DNA of 64,000 bases, from positions 2,115,001 to 2,179,000 of the forward strand of contig CP129466.1 of the NCBI GenBank assembly GCA_030583605.1, given 5' to 3'. Positions 7,568-17,919 of this stretch are shown here, one piece after another (within the stretch, counting starts at the first letter, position 1; every line of letters begins with the position of its first letter). Origin of the DNA: Gammaproteobacteria bacterium. GTDB lineage: Bacteria > Pseudomonadota > Gammaproteobacteria > Steroidobacterales > GCA-2729495. The notes under the pieces were generated by a model. That model was not told the origin of the DNA. It ran no database searches and saw only the letters and a list, made by a program, of their open reading frames with translations. The position numbers and the translations under genes were made by a program.

Positions 7568-8290
7568 ATGATTCGTCGTACTGTACTGAAAGGCATCGGG
7601 GCATTGGCCGCCCTGTCCGCGCTCGCGCCGCTCCGGAGCCCCGCCGCCGAGCCCCTGCGCATCGGCGTGATCGGCGCCGGCTGGCAGGGCGGCACCCTGG
7701 GCCGGCTGTGGGTCCGGGCCGGCCACGAGGTCATGTTCTCGTCGCGCAACCTGGATCGCGTGCGCGCTGACATCGCCGGGCTCGGCGCGCGGGCAACGGC
7801 CGGGACGTCGCAACAGGCCGCCGCCTTCGGATCGGTGCTGCTGTTCGCCACGCCCTACGACGCACTGCCGGAGCTGGGGCGGGAACTGGCGGAGGAGATC
7901 CGCGGCAAGATCGTCCTCGATGCCTGCAATCCGCCGGCGGGCAGCGCGCTGGCGCGGGAAGCGGAATCGATCGGTGTCGGGGTGATGTCCGCACGGCTGT
8001 TGCCGGGCACGCGGCTGGTGCGGGCGTTCAGCTCGGTCGATGCCACGCAGCTCGAGGCGTCGGCCGGGCGCAGCACCGACAAGCTTGCCGTGCCGCTGGC
8101 CAGCGACGACGAGGACGCCCTGCACGTGGCCGCGCAGCTGGTGCGCGATGCGGGCAGCGAGCCGGTGATCGTCGGCCCCCTGGCCGAAGCCAGGCTGTTC
8201 CAGCGCGGCGGCCCGGGCTTCCGCCTCCACACCAACGCGCCGGAGCTGCGACGTCGCCTCGGGCTCACGGAAGAAGTAACGAGCAAGTGA
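7568..8290 (+). CDS. NAD(P)-binding oxidoreductase, F420-reductase-like, with Tat-like leader
   Basis: A 240-residue Rossmann protein resembling the NADPH-dependent F420 reductase/NADP-binding group. After an N-terminal RRTVLKGIG segment and hydrophobic stretch (residues 3-27), the dinucleotide motif [13 protein letters not shown] (33-45) and SSRN, which would contact the NADP phosphate, are visible; the C-terminal part matches the family lid ([13 protein letters not shown]). The twin-arginine leader suggests export of a folded cofactor-bound enzyme, unusual for this family. AGGAGGT ends four bases before the ATG. It opens the redox cluster and the next gene starts within about 20 bases. Confidence 0.8.
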   Translation: MIRRTVLKGIGALAALSALAPLRSPAAEPLRIGVIGAGWQGGTLGRLWVRAGHEVMFSSRNLDRVRADIAGLGARATAGTSQQAAAFGSVLLFATPYDALPELGRELAEEIRGKIVLDACNPPAGSALAREAESIGVGVMSARLLPGTRLVRAFSSVDATQLEASAGRSTDKLAVPLASDDEDALHVAAQLVRDAGSEPVIVGPLAEARLFQRGGPGFRLHTNAPELRRRLGLTEEVTSK

Positions 8291-8310
8291 TCAAGACGAG
8301 GATCATCACC

Positions 8311-8790
8311 ATGAACAGGACGCTATTGGGAGTCGCGATGTGCGCGGCAGCGGCCAGCTCGGCGGGCGGTGCCGATGGATCGGCAACCGCACAGCAGATC
8401 ACTCGCGCAGGCACGCAGGCCGCGACCACTGGACCTGCGGAGTACTTCACCGGCCGCGTGCGCGTCGATCCGCTGTTCTCCGCCAGCGACACCATCAATG
8501 CTTCTGCCGCCTACGTCACCTTCGAGCCGGGTGCGCGCTCGGCGTGGCACACGCACCCGGCCGGACAGCGGCTCGTCGTGGTGTCCGGCGTGGGCCTCAC
8601 GCAGGAATGGGGCAAGGCCGTGCAGGAAATCCGCACCGGTGACGTGATCGTCTGCCCGCCCGGCATCAAGCACTGGCACGGTGCGGCATCGACGACCGCC
8701 ATGACACATCTCGCCGTAACCGGCACGGTGGACGGCAAGAACGTGACCTGGATGGAGAAGGTCAGCGATGAGCAATACAACGCCCGTTAG
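8311..8790 (+). CDS. Exported cupin-domain protein
   Basis: The ATG at 8311 is preferred over the GTG at 8287 because it gives a clean signal peptide (residues 1-21) and has a purine-rich site upstream. The 159-residue product has one cupin barrel with metal ligands at His80, His82, Gln86 and His121 or His123 ([15 protein letters not shown]). Such cupins are often found beside carboxymuconolactone decarboxylase-like genes; their substrate is generally unknown. It overlaps the next gene by 23 bases. A clear paralogue lies at 15727-16182. Confidence 0.85.
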   Translation: MNRTLLGVAMCAAAASSAGGADGSATAQQITRAGTQAATTGPAEYFTGRVRVDPLFSASDTINASAAYVTFEPGARSAWHTHPAGQRLVVVSGVGLTQEWGKAVQEIRTGDVIVCPPGIKHWHGAASTTAMTHLAVTGTVDGKNVTWMEKVSDEQYNAR

Positions 8791-9550
8791 CTTCGGCCCG
8801 GTCACGTTCACTGCTGCGTGGGCGATGGCTCTCTCGCTGATGAGCGCACTGGCCTTTGCTGCGCAACCGACCGAGGAATCCGCCATGACGCCCACTGTTC
8901 CCGCTTCGGAAACACTGTCGGCCCGGCAGCAGGCCATCCCCTTGATCGCGGCCTCCGTGGCCGCCAGCGACATGCAGCGACTCAATGCCGCCTTGAACCG
9001 CGGGCTCGACGCGGGCCTCACCGTCAGCGAAGCCAGGGAGATCCTGGTGCAGCTCTACGCCTACACCGGCTTTCCGCGCAGCCTCAACGCGCTCGGCGAA
9101 CTGATGAAAGTGGTCGATGCGCGCAAGGCACGCGGTATCCAGGATGCACCGGGGCGCGAGCCCAGCCGGGCGATTCCGACCGGCGATGCGCTGATCGCGG
9201 CCGGCGCCGCCAACCAGACGATAATTTCCGGCGCGCCGGTCCAGGGTCCGCTGTTCGACTTTGCGCCGATCATCAACCAGTACCTGCAGGCGCACTTGTT
9301 TGGCGACATCTTCGAGCGCGACAACCTGGACTGGCAGAGCCGCGAGCTCGCGACCGTGGGCGCGCTGGCTGCCACGCCGGGTGTGGAGTCGCAGTTGCGT
9401 TCGCACATCGCGGCCAGCCTGCGAGTGGGCCTGACGGCTGCGCAATTGCGCCAGCTCATCGGGTTGCTGGCCGAAGGCGGCGACAGCGGTGCGGCCCAGC
9501 GCGCCCGCGAAGCTCTGGATCAGCACCTGGCGCAAACATCCAGGCCGTGA
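8768..9550 (+). CDS. Carboxymuconolactone decarboxylase-family protein, two domains, exported
   Basis: A 260-residue protein with a hydrophobic N-terminal segment (about 12-32, ending ALAFAAQ) and two CMD/AhpD-like helical repeats: about 60-125 ([19 protein letters not shown]) and 165-250 ([14 protein letters not shown]). The Cys-x-x-Cys pair of AhpD peroxidases is absent, so thiol peroxidase activity is unlikely. The true function of fused CMD proteins is not settled; ring-lactone decarboxylation is only a family name here. The start overlaps the cupin end, indicating translational coupling. Confidence 0.8.
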   Translation: MSNTTPVSFGPVTFTAAWAMALSLMSALAFAAQPTEESAMTPTVPASETLSARQQAIPLIAASVAASDMQRLNAALNRGLDAGLTVSEAREILVQLYAYTGFPRSLNALGELMKVVDARKARGIQDAPGREPSRAIPTGDALIAAGAANQTIISGAPVQGPLFDFAPIINQYLQAHLFGDIFERDNLDWQSRELATVGALAATPGVESQLRSHIAASLRVGLTAAQLRQLIGLLAEGGDSGAAQRAREALDQHLAQTSRP

Positions 9551-9597
9551 CGACATCTGGCCTGGATAGCCCCTTCTTTCGACGCAGGAGAAGTCAC

Positions 9598-10746
9598 ATG
9601 AAAACCGCTGTCATGCACGGCGAGCCGCAGGACCACGCCGCATCCGATCGCCGCAGGTTCCTGGCCGGCACGCTCGGCGCGATGGCCGGCGCGCCGCTGA
9701 TGACCGGCATGCCGGGCGTCGCGCGGGCACAGTCCGCCACGCCGGCCAGCGCCACCCGACGCGGGCGACTGCCACAGCGCCGGCTCGGTCCGCTCGAGGT
9801 TTCGCCGATCGGGTTGGGCTGCATGGCGATGGCGCCGGGCTTCTACAACCCTGCACCCGAACGCGCGGCGATGGTCCGCCTGATCCGCGATGCGCACGCT
9901 TTCGGCGTCACCTTCTTCGATACGGCCGAAGTCTACGGCCCCTTCATCAGCGAGGAAATCGTTGGCGAGGCGCTGGCGCCGATCCGCAACGAGGTGGTCC
10001 TGGCGACGAAGTTCGGCTTCAACTACAACGGTTCGTCCGTCACCGGCCGCAACAGCCAGCCCGCCCACATCAAGGCGCGCGTCGAAGGCATGCTGAAGCG
10101 GCTGCGCACCGATCGGATCGACTTGCTGTATCTGCACCGGATGGACTCGAACGTGCCGATCGCCGACATCGCCGGTGCGGTGGGCGAGTTGATTGCGGAT
10201 GGCAAGGTCCGCGCCTTCGGCGTGTCCGAAGTGAACCCCGAAACCTTGCGCGGTGCACATGCGGTGACGCCGGTCGCGGCGGTGCAGAGCGAGTATTCGC
10301 TGCTCGAACGACTGCCCGAAGTCTCCATGCTGGAGACCTGCGCCGAACTCGGCATCGGGTTCGTGCCCTGGGGGCCGACGATGCGCGGGCTGCTGGCGGA
10401 CGGCTTCAACGCCTACAGCCGCTTCGCCGCCCAGGATCGCCGCGCCGCCGTGCCGTTCTTCACGCCCGAGGCGCTGGAGACGAACATGAAAATCGTCGCA
10501 CTGGCCCGCGATTGGGCGCAGCGCAAGGAGGCGACGCCGGTGCAGATTGCGCTGGCGTGGCTGCTGGCGCAGCGCGACTTCATCGTGCCGATTCCCGGGA
10601 CCACGAAATGGCCGCACCTGCGCGAGAACATGGGCGCGCTGGACGTCCACTTCACGGCAGGCGAGCTGGCCGAGTTCCGCACCGCACTGGAGGCGCTTCC
10701 CATCGTCGGCAATCGCCCCACCAGCAAGGCGCGGGAAAACGAATGA
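9598..10746 (+). CDS. Aldo/keto reductase with Tat signal
   Basis: The ATG at 9598, preceded by GCAGGAG, gives 382 residues. A twin-arginine leader DRRRFLAG (about 17-24) with a hydrophobic run ending AQS precedes an AKR barrel. The catalytic tetrad is visible as Asp108, Tyr113, Lys138 and His180 ([23 protein letters not shown]), and the NADP-binding end IPGTTK is present. Export of an NADPH enzyme is odd, since the periplasm lacks free NADPH; the Tat system could carry it folded with cofactor. It is closely similar to the leaderless AKR at 13259, suggesting local duplication. It overlaps the next gene as ATGA. Confidence 0.88.
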   Translation: MKTAVMHGEPQDHAASDRRRFLAGTLGAMAGAPLMTGMPGVARAQSATPASATRRGRLPQRRLGPLEVSPIGLGCMAMAPGFYNPAPERAAMVRLIRDAHAFGVTFFDTAEVYGPFISEEIVGEALAPIRNEVVLATKFGFNYNGSSVTGRNSQPAHIKARVEGMLKRLRTDRIDLLYLHRMDSNVPIADIAGAVGELIADGKVRAFGVSEVNPETLRGAHAVTPVAAVQSEYSLLERLPEVSMLETCAELGIGFVPWGPTMRGLLADGFNAYSRFAAQDRRAAVPFFTPEALETNMKIVALARDWAQRKEATPVQIALAWLLAQRDFIVPIPGTTKWPHLRENMGALDVHFTAGELAEFRTALEALPIVGNRPTSKARENE

Positions 10747-11288
10747 GGATCGCCAGCAAAATGGCCTTGATCGCAGCGCTGGCGCTGCTGGCCATCTCGT
10801 TCCTGACCCAGGCACAGACCCTGTCCGAACCCACGTTGACCGAACGCCTCCAGCAACTCGAAGACCGTGCCGCGCTCAAGGCGCTGGTCGATACCTTCTC
10901 CAACCTCGCCGACACCAAGTCGGTGGACGCGCAGGTGCTGCTGTTCACTGAGGACGCCACCGTCGATTCCTGGTCCGGCGGCAAGCAGGTGTCCTCGTTC
11001 ACGGGGCGCAAGCAGATCGGCGAGGCGTTCTCCGCCTACCTGGCCCTGTTCGATACCGTCTACCACATGAACGGCCAGCAGACCGTCGAGCTGCATGGCG
11101 ACGGTGCCACCGGCGTGTCCTATTGCCTGGTGGTGCTGATCGGCAAGGACGGCGACAGGCGCTTTCGCAATACCGCGGGCGTGATTTACCACGACGAATA
11201 CGTCCGCCGTGACGGCCGCTGGCTGATCGCCAAACGGATCTCGAACTTCACTTGGCGCAGCCGCGAAGAAGTGCCGGCGGCCGATTGA
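10743..11288 (+). CDS. Exported SnoaL-like (NTF2-fold) protein
   Basis: The ATG at 10743 overlaps the AKR stop. The 181-residue product has a strong signal peptide (residues 1-25, ending LTQAQT) followed by a SnoaL/NTF2-like alpha-beta barrel: the opening helices LEDRAALKALVDTFSNLAD, then a strand pair around TEDATVDSW and the final strand DGRWLIAKRISNFTW. Members act as small isomerases, cyclases or binding proteins. Catalytic identity cannot be read from the sequence. Confidence 0.8.
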   Translation: MRIASKMALIAALALLAISFLTQAQTLSEPTLTERLQQLEDRAALKALVDTFSNLADTKSVDAQVLLFTEDATVDSWSGGKQVSSFTGRKQIGEAFSAYLALFDTVYHMNGQQTVELHGDGATGVSYCLVVLIGKDGDRRFRNTAGVIYHDEYVRRDGRWLIAKRISNFTWRSREEVPAAD

Positions 11289-11310
11289 TCAATCCAGACT
11301 GGAGTTCCAC

Positions 11311-12330
11311 ATGTACGCAACCGTCATGCACGGCCCCGGCGATGTCCGCTACGAGCAGGTCGCCGATCCGCGGATCGAGAAGCCCACCGACGCCCTCATC
11401 AAACTGTCGGCGACCTGCATCTGCGGCTCCGACCTGTGGCCGTATCGCGGCCTGTCGCCGCAGGACGGTCCGGCGCACATGGGCCACGAGTACTGCGGCG
11501 TGGTGGTCGAAGTCGGTTCGGCGGTGAAGACGATCCAGCCCGGCCAGTTCGTGGTCGGCTCGTTCTGCCTGTCCGACAACACCTGCCCGCATTGCGCGTT
11601 CGGCTTCCAGTCTTCGTGCATGCAGCGCGAGTTCATGACCGGCGCGCAGGCCCCTTACGCCCGCGTCGCGCTGGCCGACGGCACACTCGTTGCGACGGAC
11701 GAGATGCCGGACGCAGGGATGATCCCTCACTTTCTGGCTGCGTCCGACGTGCTCGGCACCGGCTGGTACGCGGCCGATGCCGCGCAGGTGCGCCAGGGCG
11801 GCACCGTGGTGGTGGTGGGCGATGGCGCGGTCGGCCTGATGGGCGTGCTCGCCGCGAGCCAGCTGGGCGCCGAACGCATCATCGCGATGAGCCGCCATGC
11901 GCCGCGCCAGCAGCTGGCGCGCGAATTCGGCGCCACCGACATCGTCGAAGAGCGCGGCGACGAAGGCGTTGCCCGGATCATGGAGCTGACGCGCGGCGTC
12001 GGCGCCGAGTCGGTGCTCGAATGTGTAGGCATGGCCGAGTCGATGGAGCAGGCCAGGGGCGTGTGTCGTCCCGGCGGCACGATTGGATACGTCGGCGTGC
12101 CGCACGGCGTGAGCTTCGATGGACAGCAACTGTTCTTCAAGCAGCAGCGCATGCTGGGTGGCCCCGCGCCGGTGCGTCGTTTCCTGCCCGACCTGATGGA
12201 TCGCGTGCTCAAGGGAAAGATCCAGCCCGGCAAGGTGTTCGATCTCACCCTGCCCCTCGCCGATGTCGCCGAGGGCTACAAGGCGATGGACGAGCGCCGC
12301 GCCATCAAGACGATGCTGCGCGTGAGTTGA
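11311..12330 (+). CDS. Zinc-dependent alcohol dehydrogenase-family oxidoreductase
   Basis: A 339-residue medium-chain dehydrogenase. Catalytic zinc ligands Cys38, His59 and Glu60 (TCICGSDLW, MGHEYCG) are present. Structural-zinc-type cysteines appear near 86, 92, 95 and 103, somewhat divergent. The NAD(P) site is VVVGDGAVGLMGV (about 166-178). There is no signal peptide, unlike the five genes before it. A GGAG site lies seven bases before the ATG. It most resembles enzymes annotated as Zn-dependent alcohol dehydrogenases or L-threonine dehydrogenase-like; substrate unknown. Confidence 0.88.
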   Translation: MYATVMHGPGDVRYEQVADPRIEKPTDALIKLSATCICGSDLWPYRGLSPQDGPAHMGHEYCGVVVEVGSAVKTIQPGQFVVGSFCLSDNTCPHCAFGFQSSCMQREFMTGAQAPYARVALADGTLVATDEMPDAGMIPHFLAASDVLGTGWYAADAAQVRQGGTVVVVGDGAVGLMGVLAASQLGAERIIAMSRHAPRQQLAREFGATDIVEERGDEGVARIMELTRGVGAESVLECVGMAESMEQARGVCRPGGTIGYVGVPHGVSFDGQQLFFKQQRMLGGPAPVRRFLPDLMDRVLKGKIQPGKVFDLTLPLADVAEGYKAMDERRAIKTMLRVS

Positions 12331-12354
12331 CCACATTCTGCAAGGGAGAAGGAC

Positions 12355-14272
<1,918 letters not shown>

Positions 14273-14292
14273 ACCTGCACAGGAGATCCCAC

Positions 14293-15186
14293 ATGAACCG
14301 GTCCACCATCCCGCACTACACCCTCAACAACGGCGTGCAAATCCCGGTCATCGGCTTCGGCGTCTTCCAGACGCCACCCGCCGAAACCGTCGCTGCCGTT
14401 GTTGCCGCCCTTGAGGCCGGCTACCGCCACATCGACACGGCCGCCGCCTACGGCAACGAGCGTGAGGTCGGCGAAGCCGTCCGCCGTTCCGGCCTGTCCC
14501 GCAACGAAGTCTTCATCGAAACGAAAGTGTGGGTCACCGACTACGGTTTCGACCAAACCCTGCGCGCCTTCGACAAATCAGCCGCCAAGCTGGGCGTCGA
14601 CACCATCGACCTGCTGTTGCTGCACCAACCCATGGTGGACATCTTCGACAAGACCGTCGCCGCCTACCGGGCACTCGAGAAACTGCTCGCCGACGGGCGC
14701 GTACGCGCCATCGGCATCAGCAACTTCACCCCGGGCATCCTGGAGCGCTTTCTGCCTCAGGTCACCGTCACGCCCGCAGTCAACCAGATCGAGCTGCATC
14801 CCTATTTCACGCAAGCCAACTGCGTGAAAGCCAACGCCGCGGCGGGCATCCTCACCCAGGCCTGGTCGCCGATCGGCGGGATCACGCACTATCGCGGCGC
14901 GCAGGCCGCCAGCACATTCGCCGATGCGACGCTGCTCGACATCGGCCGGCAGCATGGCAAGACGTCTGCCCAGGTGATGCTGCGCTGGCACATCCAGCAG
15001 GGCCGCCAGGTCATCCCCAAGTCGACCCGCGCGGCGCGGATCGCCGAGAACTTCGACCTCTTCGACTTTGACCTGTCCAGCGCTGAGCTCGCCTCCATCG
15101 ACGCCCTCGACAAGGACGTGCGCGGCGGGCCCGACCCCGACCAGCCCCAGCCCGGGTTCCTGAACTACGCGATCCCCGGGGCATGA
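14293..15186 (+). CDS. Aldo/keto reductase of the 2,5-diketo-D-gluconate reductase type
   Basis: A 297-residue AKR of a different subfamily from the two upstream: N-terminus YTLNNGVQIPVIGFG, tetrad Asp48, Tyr53, Lys78, His111 (YRHIDTAAAYGNE, FIETKVW, LLLLHQP), and the C-terminal VIPKSTRAARIAEN cofactor motif as in AKR5-type reductases. AGGAG stands before the ATG. It ends the long plus-strand run. The family reduces ketones and aldehydes with NADPH; the physiological substrate is open. Confidence 0.9.
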   Translation: MNRSTIPHYTLNNGVQIPVIGFGVFQTPPAETVAAVVAALEAGYRHIDTAAAYGNEREVGEAVRRSGLSRNEVFIETKVWVTDYGFDQTLRAFDKSAAKLGVDTIDLLLLHQPMVDIFDKTVAAYRALEKLLADGRVRAIGISNFTPGILERFLPQVTVTPAVNQIELHPYFTQANCVKANAAAGILTQAWSPIGGITHYRGAQAASTFADATLLDIGRQHGKTSAQVMLRWHIQQGRQVIPKSTRAARIAENFDLFDFDLSSAELASIDALDKDVRGGPDPDQPQPGFLNYAIPGA

Positions 15187-15250
15187 CGCACATGCTGGAG
15201 AACATCTGCGCGTACCCGGGGTCGACACGATGAACCGCTTGCGGGCCAGT

Positions 15251-15733
15251 TCATAGTGATCGAAACATCACCAGTGCATCCACGTAGCCGTGCGTGGGAT
15301 GCTGGAACGCAAGCGGCAGGCGCCCGACGATGTCGAAGCCCAACGACTGCCAAAGCCGAATTGCCCGTTCGTTGGTGGCGACCACGAAGTTGAATTGCAT
15401 GGCACGGTAGCCGCGCCTCCTGGCGTGGTCGAGAGAATGAAGGCACATCTGGCGCGCTATTCCTCGACCTGTTGCCTGTGCGCTGGTCATATAGCCGCAG
15501 TTGCAGACATGCTTGCCGCCACCCGCCTGATTGGCGCGCAGGTAGTACGTGCCAAGGATCGATCCATCTTCCTCGGCGACGAAAGTTTCCTTGTCTGGTC
15601 CCAGCCAGTAGGCACGAGCTGAACCCTCGCTCATGCCGGCGTCCAAAGTATAGGTTTCGCCAGCTCGAATGGTTGGCTCGATGATTATCCAGATAGAAGG
15701 CCAATCCTCCGGTCGCGCTGGGCGTATCAGCAT
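15251..15733 (-). CDS. GNAT-family N-acetyltransferase
   Basis: A 160-residue acetyltransferase with an intact acetyl-CoA pyrophosphate loop ATGRGIARQMC (about 89-99, the R/Q-x-x-G-x-A motif) and the following helix, plus NERAIRLWQSLGFD near 124-137, the usual GNAT C-terminal motif. The N-terminus MLIRPARPEDWPSI is typical. It overlaps the preceding cupin gene by seven bases on the same strand, so the two are probably coexpressed. Acceptor substrate unknown. Confidence 0.9.
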   Translation of the reverse strand: MLIRPARPEDWPSIWIIIEPTIRAGETYTLDAGMSEGSARAYWLGPDKETFVAEEDGSILGTYYLRANQAGGGKHVCNCGYMTSAQATGRGIARQMCLHSLDHARRRGYRAMQFNFVVATNERAIRLWQSLGFDIVGRLPLAFQHPTHGYVDALVMFRSL

Positions 15734-16182
15734 GTGCCACTCGCGAGATCAGCTTCAATCTTCATGATGTGCATTCCCCTGTCGTTTTCGATGTGGCTCA
15801 TGCGGCTGTCTCTGGTCGCCCCGTGCCAATGCTTGATGCCCGGCTCGATCCAGACCACGTCGCCCGCTTTGATCTCGCGCCGGGACTTGCCCTCTTCCTG
15901 CACCCAGCCTCTGCCTTCGGACACGATCAGCAGCTGCCCCCCAGCATGCGCATGCCAGGCGGTGCGAGCGCCCGGCATGAACGCTACCATGCCGACGCTG
16001 CCGTACTGACCGCTGCTACCTGCAACCTTCATGTCCACCTCGACCTGGCCGGATAAGTTCCGGACGTCACCGATCGTTCTTGGGATGTTGCCTGCCGGCG
16101 TGATCGCGATGCCCTCGGTATGGGCACAAGCTCCGGACGCGATCAGTGCAATCGACAAGGCGCTGGCTGCAAGCGGCTTCAT
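15727..16182 (-). CDS. Exported cupin-domain protein, second copy
   Basis: The start at 16182 has GAGGAG seven bases upstream and gives a signal peptide ending near SGACAHT; residues further upstream in the frame are not leader-like. The 151-residue product repeats the cupin motifs of the protein at 8311 (AWHAHAGGQ, IKHWHGA), so the two are paralogues about 7 kb apart. It is divergently arranged from the LysR gene with a perfect palindrome between them, which makes it the likely target of that regulator. Confidence 0.87.
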   Translation of the reverse strand: MKPLAASALSIALIASGACAHTEGIAITPAGNIPRTIGDVRNLSGQVEVDMKVAGSSGQYGSVGMVAFMPGARTAWHAHAGGQLLIVSEGRGWVQEEGKSRREIKAGDVVWIEPGIKHWHGATRDSRMSHIENDRGMHIMKIEADLASGTC

Positions 16183-16263
16183 GTGCAGACTCCTCATCTC
16201 TCTCGACGCAGTAGAAGGTAGCACCCCCGGGCGCCTGGATTGAGCGGGGCAATGCGCACAGAG

Positions 16264-16282
16264 TCATGAACAAGATTCATGA
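16264..16282. promoter_or_regulatory. Palindrome in the cupin/LysR divergent region
   Basis: TCATGAA-CAAGA-TTCATGA is a perfect 7-bp inverted repeat with a 5-base spacer, centred between the divergent cupin and LysR genes. Its symmetry and size fit the T-N11-A class of LysR recognition sites. Role is inference from position. Confidence 0.55.
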
Positions 16283-16407
16283 GTGCATTCGCAGCCCTGC
16301 ACTGAGTGACGGAGATCCTCCCGTGTAGCATTCGGGCACGAAATGGAGACGCAATGAACTTCGATTCGCTGGCACAATACACCCGTGATCATGAGGTGGG
16401 TGCATCA

Positions 16408-17322
16408 ATGCGCGAGAATGCCAACGACCTGATTGCCCTCGTGGCCGTCGCACGCGAGCGCAGCTTCACCCGTGCCGCCGCCCAGCTCGGCGTTTCGCAG
16501 TCCGCATTGAGCCACACCATCCGTTTGCTCGAGAGCCGCCTCGGGGTGCGTTTGCTGACGCGCACCACGCGCAGCGTCGCCCCCACGGAAACGGGTGAGC
16601 AGCTGCTGGCCAGCATCGGCCCCCGGCTGGAAGAAATCGAGCACGCACTCGCCGCCGTCGTCGAGCGGCGCGACAAGCCAGCCGGCACGATCCGCATCAC
16701 GGCCGCCGAGCATCCAGTGCAGACGGTGCTCTGGCCGCGCCTGCTCGGCTTCCTGCCGAAGTATCCCGAAATCAAGGTCGAGGTGTCCGTCGACTACGGG
16801 CTCACCGACATCGTGGCCCAACGCTTCGATGCGGGCGTGCGCCTCGGTGAGCAGGTCGCCAGGGGAATGATCGCCGTGCGCATCGGCCCGCCCATGCGCT
16901 TCGCGGTGGTGGGCGCGCCCGCGTATTTCGCCCGGCGCGCCTCGCCGAAGCGTCCGCAGGACCTGATCGGTCACGATTGCATCAATCTTCGGCTGCCGAC
17001 CTATGGCGGACTGTTCGCCTGGGAATTCGGCAAGGGCCGCCGCGAAATCAATGTGCGCGTCGAGGGCCAGCTGATCGTGAACACCCTGCGCCAGCGGCTC
17101 GATGCAGCGCTCGCCGGCGCGGGCCTGGCCTACGTACCCGAAGACACGGTGCAGGAGGCCGTTGCCAAGGGTCGCCTGATGAAAGTGCTCGAAGACTGGT
17201 GCCCGCCACTTGCGGGATACCACCTCTATTACCCCAGTCGTCGCCAGACCTCACCGGCATTCTCGCTGCTGGTCGACGCGCTGCGGTACCGCGAGCCGGA
17301 CCGCCGCCGCACAGTTAGGTGA
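16408..17322 (+). CDS. LysR-family transcriptional regulator
   Basis: A winged helix-turn-helix at residues about 3-62 (FTRAAAQLGVSQSALSHTIR is the recognition unit) is followed by a substrate-binding domain of periplasmic-binding-protein type (about 90-295). The ATG at 16408 is chosen because it yields the usual LTTR N-terminus MRENANDLIALV and 304 residues; an ATG at 16354 would add 18 residues. Its divergent neighbour is the exported cupin and it borders the redox cluster, so control of one or both is likely. Inducer unknown. Confidence 0.9.
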   Translation: MRENANDLIALVAVARERSFTRAAAQLGVSQSALSHTIRLLESRLGVRLLTRTTRSVAPTETGEQLLASIGPRLEEIEHALAAVVERRDKPAGTIRITAAEHPVQTVLWPRLLGFLPKYPEIKVEVSVDYGLTDIVAQRFDAGVRLGEQVARGMIAVRIGPPMRFAVVGAPAYFARRASPKRPQDLIGHDCINLRLPTYGGLFAWEFGKGRREINVRVEGQLIVNTLRQRLDAALAGAGLAYVPEDTVQEAVAKGRLMKVLEDWCPPLAGYHLYYPSRRQTSPAFSLLVDALRYREPDRRRTVR

Positions 17323-17474
17323 GCGCTGCCACGTGTTCGATTGTTGGCATGGCGCTAGTCTGGAGCCATCGCGAGCGCAAGACCTACCCCGTGCCATGGA
17401 CTACCGCGCTTGGCCGCCGTCATGATCGGACTGCGCAGGTCGATGTTGCAGGCAGTAAACGCGAGGAATTGACA

Positions 17475-17570
17475 ATGGCACAGGCCATCAAACTGACGCA
17501 GATTGGGGCGCCCGATGTACTTGAGTTGACGACGGTCGAACGAGTCGAACCCGGGTCGACTGAGGCGTGA
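17475..17570 (+). pseudogene. Quinone oxidoreductase N-terminal stub
   Basis: From the ATG at 17475, with GAGGA before it, 31 codons read like the N-terminus of zinc-independent quinone oxidoreductases (IKLTQIGAPDVLELTTVE, then EPGSTEA) and stop exactly where family members continue into the first barrel strand. Eight bases after the stop, the duplicated tRNA-Ser 3' end begins. The rest of the gene is missing, so a rearrangement or integration cut it here. The upstream region with its ribosome site is intact. Confidence 0.7.
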
Positions 17571-17578
17571 AACAGGTA

Positions 17579-17777
17579 ACTGGCGGAGAGGGTGGGATTG
17601 ACCCGGGGCCGGATACGGCCCCTCGCCCTCCGGGCGCCTGCGGCGTCCAAATTTACTCTGCAAACTTATCGAACCCTGTTGTCTGATTCGTGGGTTCGAA
17701 CCCCACAGCGCTCATCGGTAATGAACAAGGCCCCCAAGCAGGGGGCCTTGTTCATTACTGGCGGAGAGGGTGGGATT
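17579..17777. repeat. tRNA-derived repeat module, copy B, bounded by duplicated tRNA-Ser 3' ends
   Basis: A 21-bp sequence is repeated exactly at 17579-17599 and 17757-17777; the second copy is the 3' end of the tRNA-Ser gene. Between them lie the same blocks as copy A at 5.0 kb: 17631-17650, 17672-17690, the T-arm-like GGGTTCGAA (17692-17700) and a hairpin. The arrangement looks like a remnant attachment site of an integrated element. Against a recent event, the flanks of the blocks differ between copies. Confidence 0.75.
17719..17757. terminator. Perfect 17-bp hairpin downstream of tRNA-Ser
   Basis: Arms 17719-17735 and 17741-17757 pair perfectly around AAGCA. Read on the minus strand it follows the tRNA-Ser CCA by one or two bases, so it probably terminates that transcript; symmetry allows action in both directions. 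Confidence 0.75.
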
Positions 17778-17849
17778 CGAACCCACGTTACGGGGTTACC
17801 GTAAACACGCTTTCCAAGCGTGCGCCTTCAGCCACTCGGCCACCTCTCC
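17759..17849 (-). tRNA. tRNA-Ser (anticodon GGA)
   Basis: The 91-nt minus-strand sequence folds as a class II tRNA: acceptor GGAGAGG / CCTCTCC, D-arm GCCGAGTGGCTGAAGGC, anticodon loop with GGA between CGCTT-like stems (ACGCTTGGAAAGCGT), a long variable arm TTTACGGTAACCCCGTAA and a T-arm GTGGGTTCGAATCCCAC. CCA is encoded. It sits just downstream of the dapA/BamC-like pair on the same strand and borders the accessory block on its 3' side, a common integration position. Confidence 0.96.
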
Positions 17850-17919
17850 GTTTGTTCCGATCAGGTCGCACCCACAGGGAGTTGACCGGTCGCAAGGGTA
17901 ACCAACCACCTGCCCGGCA

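Noticed and set aside
17672..17706. Second tRNA suggested by GTGGGTTCGAACCCCAC
   Set aside because: T-arm only, same as copy A; the real tRNA is at 17759-17849.
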